Part shown: piece by piece, positions 1-5,686 of the stretch | Position numbering within the stretch: position 1 is the stretch's first letter | Layout: each line of letters starts with the position of its first letter | Source: Flavobacteriales bacterium | Lineage (GTDB): Bacteria; Bacteroidota; Bacteroidia; Flavobacteriales; UBA1820 | NCBI GenBank assembly: GCA_003150615.1 | Contig: QALN01000010.1 | Location: forward strand, 1 to 64,000 | Direction of reading: 5' to 3' | Length of the DNA: 64,000 bases | Program-made: the position numbers and the translations under genes | Notes under the pieces: model-generated | Seen by the model: only the letters and a program-made list of their open reading frames with translations | Told to the model about the DNA's origin: nothing | The model's database searches: none

Positions 1-250
1 ATTCAACGTACAATAAATGCACTGAAACATTTACATCTGCATTTCTATATGTATAGTAGATAGGCAATGTTCTATACATGGGCCATAGTTTGTTTGCCTT
101 ATTTTTGTAAACACCGTTTCCTATGTTTTCATATCCGGTTTTGGATGTGAATGTCAAGTACAAAGGAGGATGTTCCATGTCTTCTTCCTGTGAATATCCG
201 TTAAACACAGATGCTATTATGATTGTGAGGGTTAATATCAGTTTTTTCAT
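1..250 (-). CDS. Secreted paralogue array, copy 7 (partial, runs off the left edge)
   Basis: This is the first 83 codons of a small exported protein whose 3' part lies outside the window. It starts at the ATG with complement at 248-250, giving MKKLI followed by a hydrophobic signal peptide ending near FNGYSQ. The 250 bases are identical to the start of the gene at 1534-2088, so it is a recent duplicate of that member. Its function is unknown. It lies last in the visible part of the minus-strand array, about 60 bases after the stop of the preceding member and just past the shared stem-loop. The array evidently continues to the left. Confidence 0.8.
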   Translation of the reverse strand, partial: MKKLILTLTIIIASVFNGYSQEEDMEHPPLYLTFTSKTGYENIGNGVYKNKANKLWPMYRTLPIYYTYRNADVNVSVHLLYVE

Positions 251-270
251 GATATAGAAAAGAGTATGAT

Positions 271-298
271 ACCCCGGCAAGTATATATTTGCCGGGGT
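271..298. repeat. Array junction stem-loop 1
   Basis: Inverted repeat ACCCCGGCAA / TTGCCGGGGT at 271-280 and 289-298, with an AT-only type loop (gtatatat). It lies between the stop of the 311-871 gene and the start of the 1-250 gene. On the minus strand the stem is followed by ATCATACTCTTTTCT, only a weak T-tract, so it could be an attenuator or mRNA-stability element rather than a full terminator. Confidence 0.8.
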
Positions 299-310
299 GG
301 GGTGGTTTAT

Positions 311-871
311 TTACTCTTCATACACAACATCATCTACCGGCTGGTTATTGCCATAGTATTTTACCCTGTAAATCTTTACTGAGTCCCGTGTCACTTCGCC
401 GAAATCAGGGTTTTTGTCGATAAAGAACACACGTTTGTCCTGGAGTGTATTGGTAAACTCCCATATCTCTTCCTTGGTCTTTGCCGAGAACATCTCGTCT
501 ATGTCTATGACATTATTATTCTCAAGGAACGAAACAGGCTCGGTACGGACATACAGGCTGTCTTCCCATGTCAACTCCCTATATGTCCTTAAAACCTCAA
601 AATTATACTCGGCATATACGAAGTATGCTTCAGCACCATTGCTGTTGGAATATTGCCAATTTATAGACGGTATTCTATCCGTATCATCCATTTCAAGAAT
701 GGAACGGTGCATTCCATTCCTTACAAAATATTCATTGCTCCCTGTATAAGCAGATGAAAATGTTAAATATACAGGTGAATATGGAGAGGTGTCATTATCA
801 TCGCGCTTGGCGTATGATGATATTGTTGTTATCGCAATTAAAAGGCTGAGGGTGAATATCAGTTTTTTCAT
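311..871 (-). CDS. Secreted paralogue array, copy 6 (unknown family)
   Basis: Exported protein of 186 aa with unknown function. The start is the ATG at 869-871, giving MKKLIFTLSLLIAITTISSYA, a clear signal peptide. A longer in-frame reading from 901 would translate the stem-loop spacer and is not credible. The mature part keeps the array signature: ENN..IDIDE.F near residues 117-127, then KEEIWE, then KR..FIDKNPDFGE and DSVK toward the C-terminus. There is no cysteine in the mature part and no recognised domain. The protein is identical to that at 2149-2709, which is its duplicate. It is transcribed leftward as part of the array behind the metalloprotease-like lipoprotein. Confidence 0.85.
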   Translation of the reverse strand: MKKLIFTLSLLIAITTISSYAKRDDNDTSPYSPVYLTFSSAYTGSNEYFVRNGMHRSILEMDDTDRIPSINWQYSNSNGAEAYFVYAEYNFEVLRTYRELTWEDSLYVRTEPVSFLENNNVIDIDEMFSAKTKEEIWEFTNTLQDKRVFFIDKNPDFGEVTRDSVKIYRVKYYGNNQPVDDVVYEE

Positions 872-891
872 GGTACAGAAAAGAGTATAAT

Positions 892-918
892 ACCCCGGCA
901 AATATATACTTGCCGGGG
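892..918. repeat. Array junction stem-loop 2
   Basis: Stem CCCCGGCAA at 893-901 pairs with TTGCCGGGG at 910-918. It has the same spacer position as the other junction hairpins. Three point differences (889, 902, 909) separate this spacer from the duplicate copy near 2727-2747. Confidence 0.8.
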
Positions 919-927
919 GTAATAAAT

Positions 928-1479
928 TCAGTTTCTGATAATAGCGTCATTTTTTGGAGGTCGATTTGTTCCGAGGCATTTAACCTGCGTTACCTTTACG
1001 CTGTCATCGGTTATCTCTCCGAAATCCGGATTTTTATCCACAATGTAGATTCTTTTTCCTCTCCACGTTTCTACTATTTCCCATATTTCCTCTTTTGACA
1101 TTCCGGAAAAAAGTTCGTCAATATCTATGAAATTGTTCTCTTCCATAAATTTGATAGGGTATGTGGCTACGGTAAGAGAATCATCATATTGAAGTTCTCC
1201 GCCCATGTCCCTTCTCCTGTATTCGAGATCAAGTTCGACATATATTAAAAATATTGAAACATTTGAATCTGCATTTTGGTATGTGTAATTAATAGGGCGT
1301 GATATAAAAGGATGAATTTCATCCCCAAAATTTCTGTAAACACCGTTTCCTATGTTTTCATATCCGGTTTTGGATGTGAATGTCAAATACAAAGGAGGAT
1401 GTTCCATGTCTTCTTCCTGTGAATATCCGTTAAACACAGATGCTATTATGATTGTGAGGATGAATATCAGTTTTTTCAT
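928..1479 (-). CDS. Secreted paralogue array, copy 5 (unknown family)
   Basis: Exported protein of 183 aa with unknown function. It starts at the ATG of MKKLIFILT with a signal peptide ending near NGYSQ. The N-terminal 45 residues closely match the genes at 1534-2088 and 2766-3320. The C-terminal half (from about LIYVELDLEYRRRDMGG onward) is identical to the 2766-3320 product. The centre (roughly residues 50-80, around RNFGDEIHPFISRPI) is unique, so the gene looks like a mosaic. It carries the signature FMEENNFIDIDELF, KEEIWE, KRIYIVDKNPDFGE and a single cysteine near the C-terminus. It is transcribed leftward between copies 4 and 6. Confidence 0.85.
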   Translation of the reverse strand: MKKLIFILTIIIASVFNGYSQEEDMEHPPLYLTFTSKTGYENIGNGVYRNFGDEIHPFISRPINYTYQNADSNVSIFLIYVELDLEYRRRDMGGELQYDDSLTVATYPIKFMEENNFIDIDELFSGMSKEEIWEIVETWRGKRIYIVDKNPDFGEITDDSVKVTQVKCLGTNRPPKNDAIIRN

Positions 1480-1500
1480 GATATAGAAAAGAGTATGATA

Positions 1501-1524
1501 CCCCGGCAAGTATATTTGCCGGGG
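1501..1524. repeat. Array junction stem-loop 3
   Basis: CCCCGGCAA at 1501-1509 pairs with TTGCCGGGG at 1516-1524, with a 6-base loop. This is the shortest loop of the six copies; the stem itself is unchanged. Confidence 0.8.
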
Positions 1525-1533
1525 GTAATAAAT

Positions 1534-2088
1534 TCAGTTTCTGATAATAGCGTCATTTTTTGGAGGTCGATTTGTTCCGGCGTATTTTACTTGAGTTACC
1601 TTTACACTGTCCTCAGTTATCTCTCCGAAATCCGGATTTTTATCAACGATATATACTCTTTTATCTTCCCATGTACTTACAATTTCCCATATTTCCTCTT
1701 TGGACATCCTGGAAAAAAGTTCGTCAATATCTATGAAATTGTTCTCTTCCATAAATTTGATAGGGTATGTGGCTACGGTAAGGGAGTCGTCGTAAAGTAG
1801 CTCTCCGCCCATGTCCCTCCTCCTGTATTCGAGGTCAAATTCAACGTACAATAAATGCACTGAAACATTTACATCTGCATTTCTATATGTATAGTAGATA
1901 GGCAATGTTCTATACATGGGCCATAGTTTGTTTGCCTTATTTTTGTAAACACCGTTTCCTATGTTTTCATATCCGGTTTTGGATGTGAATGTCAAGTACA
2001 AAGGAGGATGTTCCATGTCTTCTTCCTGTGAATATCCGTTAAACACAGATGCTATTATGATTGTGAGGGTTAATATCAGTTTTTTCAT
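1534..2088 (-). CDS. Secreted paralogue array, copy 4 (unknown family)
   Basis: Exported protein of 184 aa with unknown function. The start is the MKKLILTLT methionine at 2086-2088, with a signal peptide ending near NGYSQ. It shares its N-terminus with the 928-1479 and 2766-3320 products, but has its own central segment (KNKANKLWPMYRTLPIYYTYRN) and small differences in the C-terminal half (SRMSKEEIWE, KRVYIVDKNPDFGE, KYAGTN in place of KCLGTN). Its first 250 bases are repeated exactly at the left edge of the window. It lies about 60 bases beyond the stop of the gene at 2149-2709, across a stem-loop. Confidence 0.85.
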   Translation of the reverse strand: MKKLILTLTIIIASVFNGYSQEEDMEHPPLYLTFTSKTGYENIGNGVYKNKANKLWPMYRTLPIYYTYRNADVNVSVHLLYVEFDLEYRRRDMGGELLYDDSLTVATYPIKFMEENNFIDIDELFSRMSKEEIWEIVSTWEDKRVYIVDKNPDFGEITEDSVKVTQVKYAGTNRPPKNDAIIRN

Positions 2089-2109
2089 GATATAGAAAAG
2101 AGTATGATA

Positions 2110-2135
2110 CCCCGGCAAGTATATATTTGCCGGGG
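2110..2135. repeat. Array junction stem-loop 4
   Basis: CCCCGGCAA at 2110-2118 pairs with TTGCCGGGG at 2127-2135. It is identical to junction 1, as expected from the duplication. Confidence 0.8.
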
Positions 2136-2148
2136 TGGGGTGGTTTAT

Positions 2149-2709
2149 TTACTCTTCATACACAACATCATCTACCGGCTGGTTATTGCCATAGTATTTT
2201 ACCCTGTAAATCTTTACTGAGTCCCGTGTCACTTCGCCGAAATCAGGGTTTTTGTCGATAAAGAACACACGTTTGTCCTGGAGTGTATTGGTAAACTCCC
2301 ATATCTCTTCCTTGGTCTTTGCCGAGAACATCTCGTCTATGTCTATGACATTATTATTCTCAAGGAACGAAACAGGCTCGGTACGGACATACAGGCTGTC
2401 TTCCCATGTCAACTCCCTATATGTCCTTAAAACCTCAAAATTATACTCGGCATATACGAAGTATGCTTCAGCACCATTGCTGTTGGAATATTGCCAATTT
2501 ATAGACGGTATTCTATCCGTATCATCCATTTCAAGAATGGAACGGTGCATTCCATTCCTTACAAAATATTCATTGCTCCCTGTATAAGCAGATGAAAATG
2601 TTAAATATACAGGTGAATATGGAGAGGTGTCATTATCATCGCGCTTGGCGTATGATGATATTGTTGTTATCGCAATTAAAAGGCTGAGGGTGAATATCAG
2701 TTTTTTCAT
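2149..2709 (-). CDS. Secreted paralogue array, copy 3 (unknown family)
   Basis: Exported 186-aa protein identical to the product of 311-871. It begins at the ATG with complement at 2707-2709 (signal peptide MKKLIFTLSLLIAITTISSYA). It belongs to a second subtype of the array: the mature part differs from the 928, 1534 and 2766 products through most of its length, but keeps the DSL.VRT.P, ENN.VIDIDE.F, KEEIWE and DKNPDFGE positions. Identity with its duplicate shows the 1,838-bp duplication is recent relative to divergence between the subtypes. Function unknown. Confidence 0.85.
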   Translation of the reverse strand: MKKLIFTLSLLIAITTISSYAKRDDNDTSPYSPVYLTFSSAYTGSNEYFVRNGMHRSILEMDDTDRIPSINWQYSNSNGAEAYFVYAEYNFEVLRTYRELTWEDSLYVRTEPVSFLENNNVIDIDEMFSAKTKEEIWEFTNTLQDKRVFFIDKNPDFGEVTRDSVKIYRVKYYGNNQPVDDVVYEE

Positions 2710-2730
2710 GGTACAGAAAAGAGTATGATA

Positions 2731-2756
2731 CCCCGGCAAGTATATATTTGCCGGGG
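2731..2756. repeat. Array junction stem-loop 5
   Basis: CCCCGGCAA at 2731-2739 pairs with TTGCCGGGG at 2748-2756, between copies 2 and 3 of the array. Confidence 0.8.
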
Positions 2757-2765
2757 GTAATAAAT

Positions 2766-3320
2766 TCAGTTTCTGATAATAGCGTCATTTTTTGGAGGTC
2801 GATTTGTTCCGAGGCATTTAACCTGCGTTACCTTTACGCTGTCATCGGTTATCTCTCCGAAATCCGGATTTTTATCCACAATGTAGATTCTTTTTCCTCT
2901 CCACGTTTCTACTATTTCCCATATTTCCTCTTTTGACATTCCGGAAAAAAGTTCGTCAATATCTATGAAATTGTTCTCTTCCATAAATTTGATAGGGTAT
3001 GTGGCTACGGTAAGAGAATCATCATATTGAAGTTCTCCGCCCATGTCCCTTCTCCTGTATTCGAGATCAAGTTCGACATATATTAAAAACACAGAGGCTT
3101 TCACATCTGGATTTACATATGTGTAATTGATTGGTAATGCTTTAAACATGGGCCATAGCTTGTCTGCTTTGTTTCTGTAAACACCTGAGTTTTTATAATC
3201 ATGTCCGGTTTTGGATGTGAATGTCAAGTACAAAGGAGGATGTTCCATGTCTTCTTCCTGTGAATATCCGTTAAACACAGATGCTATTATGATTGTGAGG
3301 GTTAATATCAGTTTTTTCAT
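2766..3320 (-). CDS. Secreted paralogue array, copy 2 (unknown family)
   Basis: Exported protein of 184 aa, starting at MKKLILTLT (ATG complement ending at 3320) with a signal peptide. Its N-terminal part matches copies 4 and 5 and its C-terminal part is identical to copy 5. The central segment (GHDYKNSGVYRNKADKLWPM then FKALPINYTYVNPDVKAS) is different again. It therefore shares flanks with its neighbours and varies in the middle, the pattern expected of gene conversion or cassette exchange. It carries the family signature and a single Cys near the C-terminus. No known domain. Confidence 0.85.
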   Translation of the reverse strand: MKKLILTLTIIIASVFNGYSQEEDMEHPPLYLTFTSKTGHDYKNSGVYRNKADKLWPMFKALPINYTYVNPDVKASVFLIYVELDLEYRRRDMGGELQYDDSLTVATYPIKFMEENNFIDIDELFSGMSKEEIWEIVETWRGKRIYIVDKNPDFGEITDDSVKVTQVKCLGTNRPPKNDAIIRN

Positions 3321-3341
3321 GGTACAGAAAAGAGTATGATA

Positions 3342-3367
3342 CCCCGGCAAATATATACTTGCCGGGG
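3342..3367. repeat. Array junction stem-loop 6
   Basis: CCCCGGCAA at 3342-3350 pairs with TTGCCGGGG at 3359-3367. It lies between copy 1 (the most divergent paralogue) and copy 2. No such hairpin separates copy 1 from the lipoprotein gene upstream. Confidence 0.8.
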
Positions 3368-3376
3368 GTAATAAAT

Positions 3377-3928
3377 TTACTCATTTACGATTATCACCGA
3401 TCTTTGCGGACGGTTATTGGACGTCAATATTACCTGTATCAACCTAACTGTTTCATTGTTTGCTTCACCGAATTCCGGGTTCCGGTCTATAATATACACA
3501 CGTTTATTCTGCAAACCTTCGGAGTATTCCCAAATCTCTTCTTTTGTAAGAGCATCGAAAAGCTGCTCCATATCGATTACAGGATTATTATCGATAAAAG
3601 TGGCCGGTTCGGTGCGTATTTCCATCGAATCGTTCCAATATATTTCACGCTCTTTTCCGATCTGGTAGAGGTTATAATCGACATGCAAAAATGAAACTCT
3701 TACATTCTTAGATTTTGACCTATATGTAAAAAATATTGGCTCATCATTTTCATATACTTCATCACGTTTTAGGGAACTGCGAGATATACCTTCCGATATA
3801 TTTTTATTTGTCGTAGATGTAATTATGAAATATACCGGCTCGTGTTCGGTGTCTTCCGTGTGCTGGGCGTATACTGCCGACATTGGCAGTAACAGTAGCA
3901 TGATTATTATTGCTGTTAGTTTTTTCAT
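3377..3928 (-). CDS. Secreted paralogue array, copy 1 (divergent founder-like member)
   Basis: Exported protein of 183 aa (MKKLTAIIIMLLLLPMSAVYAQ signal peptide). It is the most divergent member: about half the residues differ from the rest, but the signature is kept as IDNNPVIDMEQLF, KEEIWE, KRVYIIDRNPEFGEA and a following V..IQV strand. It begins only 12 bases after the stop of the zinc-protease-like lipoprotein, so the two are almost certainly co-transcribed. The close coupling suggests this was the original partner gene, and that the other copies arose from it or from a sister. Function unknown. Confidence 0.87.
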   Translation of the reverse strand: MKKLTAIIIMLLLLPMSAVYAQHTEDTEHEPVYFIITSTTNKNISEGISRSSLKRDEVYENDEPIFFTYRSKSKNVRVSFLHVDYNLYQIGKEREIYWNDSMEIRTEPATFIDNNPVIDMEQLFDALTKEEIWEYSEGLQNKRVYIIDRNPEFGEANNETVRLIQVILTSNNRPQRSVIIVNE

Positions 3929-3940
3929 GGTAGCTTGTAT

Positions 3941-5305
3941 TTAATTATAAATGGGTTTTAATTTAACTCGTTCTAAATATCTATTTATGTCGTTTTGAAA
4001 GCCTTCGTTTAAATTCTCAAATACAGGAGAACCAGGCGTTCCGTTATACGGCCCGTACTGATAAAAATCAGGAGATTGATTGGGGAACATTCGCTTGAAA
4101 AAATCAGGGAAATATTTCCCTTCTATCATCATCCTGTGTTGATAATCCTCCAATCCTTCGGTATCGGACCCGAACTCTCCTCTTTCGTTACTGAACAAAT
4201 GACCGAACTCATGCACCAACAATCCTTTTATGACCTTAGCATTTAAATTTTCCGCTATATATTTATTTATCTGCAATTCATATTTTCTCCTGCTCGGATC
4301 TTTGGGATTGGTTATTTTTATCTGAGCCGTTTTTACGGTGTCAGTTTTTTCTGCTGTGAATATACCATTGTTAATCAAACTATCGACAATTTTATTTTCT
4401 TCATCTGTAAATTTATCACGTATATCATCCAAAATACCATCGGTTACTTTTTCGTTTACTTTTAACGGCGGTCTGTTTTTTGCAGGCTGGTTTCCATTAC
4501 CACTTCCTCCTCCGGAAGAACCGCCCCCGTCTTTTCTGGGGAATGCATCGTCTTTCGGCCTTGGATATTCTTCGAGATTTGTCTTTTTGCCGGAATCGTC
4601 GCCGCCACTCGGTTGTGGTGTGATCTTAACCTCGTCGAAATGGTTTAACGTGTATTTGCCTGATTTCCTGTCGTACCAGTACAATGTTTTGATATCATCG
4701 GGTAAATCGTTGTACTCGTCTTCCGTAATCTCGTCGTCCATCAGAAGCTCGCCGCCCGATGCGTTGCCGGAAGCGACAGGGGCAAAGTAGGTATCGGCCT
4801 GGCCGTTGCGGAAAAGGATGATGTGCGAGAGTTTTTCGTCGGGATCGAAATAGTAAATCTTACCCGTGAAAATCCCTACATTGGAGTAGTTCATCAGTCT
4901 GACGTCCTGCGTGTTCCCGGCATCCGGGGAGATGTACATGATGCGGGCCTGACGCTCATTTTCGACCGATTTTACGACAAGGTGCGGCATGTCGGCATCC
5001 AACCCTGTTTTTTCAGGTGAAAGGTATTTCATGCCGAATGTCCCGGTAATGCGCGCTTCGGCACAATAAGCCGTGTCGCTGGTGTGTACTTTGGCGTTGG
5101 TCCACGATACGACGTAGCATGGAGATTGGTAGTTTTCCTCAAACCATATACGGGAGGTGTTGAGCATTTCATATTCCGATATGGTATTTGAGGCGGACAT
5201 GAGCCCTCCGGGGGGCGGGGAGTCCAATTCCCGCGAACAGGAAAAGGTCAATATCAGAAGTGCGGATATTAATCCTTTTTCCAATGAATTTATTGTTTTC
5301 TTCAT
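3941..5305 (-). CDS. Putative zinc-metalloprotease-like lipoprotein (HEFGH motif)
   Basis: Predicted surface or periplasmic lipoprotein of 454 aa. The chosen start (ATG complement at 5303-5305) gives MKKTINSLEKGLISALLILT followed by a lipobox-like FSC; an upstream in-frame ATG at 5347 overlaps the promoter box and is rejected. There is a proline/glycine linker around residues 230-280 (PSGGDDSG..., GGGSSGGGSGNGN). The C-terminal third holds LLVHEFGH at about residues 362-369, the HExxH zinc signature of metallopeptidases, followed by acidic EGLED. I cannot assign the third ligand or a peptidase family. It heads the operon, with the paralogue array behind it. What it cleaves is unknown; the array products are candidate substrates, inhibitors or partners, by inference only. 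Confidence 0.75.
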   Translation of the reverse strand: MKKTINSLEKGLISALLILTFSCSRELDSPPPGGLMSASNTISEYEMLNTSRIWFEENYQSPCYVVSWTNAKVHTSDTAYCAEARITGTFGMKYLSPEKTGLDADMPHLVVKSVENERQARIMYISPDAGNTQDVRLMNYSNVGIFTGKIYYFDPDEKLSHIILFRNGQADTYFAPVASGNASGGELLMDDEITEDEYNDLPDDIKTLYWYDRKSGKYTLNHFDEVKITPQPSGGDDSGKKTNLEEYPRPKDDAFPRKDGGGSSGGGSGNGNQPAKNRPPLKVNEKVTDGILDDIRDKFTDEENKIVDSLINNGIFTAEKTDTVKTAQIKITNPKDPSRRKYELQINKYIAENLNAKVIKGLLVHEFGHLFSNERGEFGSDTEGLEDYQHRMMIEGKYFPDFFKRMFPNQSPDFYQYGPYNGTPGSPVFENLNEGFQNDINRYLERVKLKPIYN

Positions 5306-5344
5306 GGAATGTAATACTAAGTGAATAATATCGAGCGCTCGTTT

Positions 5345-5352
5345 CAAATATA
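5345..5352 (-). promoter_or_regulatory. Promoter -7 box of the lipoprotein/array operon
   Basis: Minus-strand TATATTTG fits the Bacteroidota TAnnTTTG element and predicts transcription starting about 30 bases before the ATG at 5305. No clear TTTG -33 box is visible. I see no comparable box in the array spacers, which suggests one main promoter for the whole row. Confidence 0.5.
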
Positions 5353-5495
5353 ATGTTTAAAATTATAATAGAAAATAAATCTGTCGTTTTTCGAGAATAT
5401 TCAAAAAAATCTATTACGAAAGCCGGTGTATATTAAGAAGTATGTGTTACAGATAAAGAAATTGCAGAAAAAATACGGTTCTTTGGCGCAAAAGA

Positions 5496-5525
5496 AAAAG
5501 CCATGTAAAAAATTACATGGCTTTT
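5496..5525. terminator. Bidirectional terminator after tRNA-Thr
   Basis: AAAAGCCATGTAA at 5496-5508 pairs with TTACATGGCTTTT at 5513-5525. T-runs appear on either strand. It lies just 3' of the minus-strand tRNA. Confidence 0.75.
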
Positions 5526-5536
5526 ATTTTACAGAG

Positions 5537-5610
5537 AGCCGGTAGAGAGATTCGAACTCACGACCCCGAGATTACAAATCACGTGCTCTGGCCAACTGAG
5601 CTATACCGGC
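5537..5610 (-). tRNA. tRNA-Thr (anticodon UGU)
   Basis: The minus strand reads GCCGGTA ... TACCGGC as a 7-bp acceptor stem, with D-arm GCTC/GAGC, an anticodon loop TTTGTAA giving UGU, and a T-loop TTCGAAT. There is a non-Watson-Crick pair in both the anticodon stem and the T stem, which is tolerable. CCA is not encoded. A TAAATTTG promoter box lies about 20 bases upstream. Confidence 0.93.
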
Positions 5611-5630
5611 TTGTACTGTCATTACGGGTG

Positions 5631-5638
5631 CAAATTTA
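5631..5638 (-). promoter_or_regulatory. Promoter -7 box of tRNA-Thr
   Basis: Minus-strand TAAATTTG, about 20 bases before the tRNA 5' end. This is the expected spacing for a start close to the mature end. Confidence 0.55.
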
Positions 5639-5686
5639 CGCTATTTTTCCAAATCTGCAAGCCGAAAAGACAGTTCAATGCGAAAT

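Larger units (their letters stand above)
1..1251. repeat. Direct repeat, copy 1 of a 1,838-bp tandem duplication
   Basis: Positions 1-1251 match 1839-3089 with a constant offset of 1,838 bases. I see only three differences, at 889, 902 and 909, all in the stem-loop spacer. Identity breaks sharply at 1252, inside the gene at 928-1479. The repeat carries the start of one array gene, one whole gene, and the 3' half of a third. The left boundary is outside the window. Confidence 0.93.
1839..3089. repeat. Direct repeat, copy 2 of the 1,838-bp tandem duplication
   Basis: This is the second copy of the segment at 1-1251. It contains the start of the 1534-2088 gene, the whole 2149-2709 gene, and the 3' half of the 2766-3320 gene. 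The near identity of coding and spacer sequence points to a very recent unequal crossover or slipped duplication. If the assembly came from short reads, the copy number here may be wrong. Confidence 0.93.

Noticed and set aside
251..280. Longer N-termini (MPGY.TLF..MKK) of the array genes
   Set aside because: The extra residues translate the conserved stem-loop spacer; the signal peptide begins at MKK.
271..3367. Evenly repeated hairpins as a CRISPR array
   Set aside because: Spacing is about 600 bp with complete genes between, not 25-45-bp spacers.
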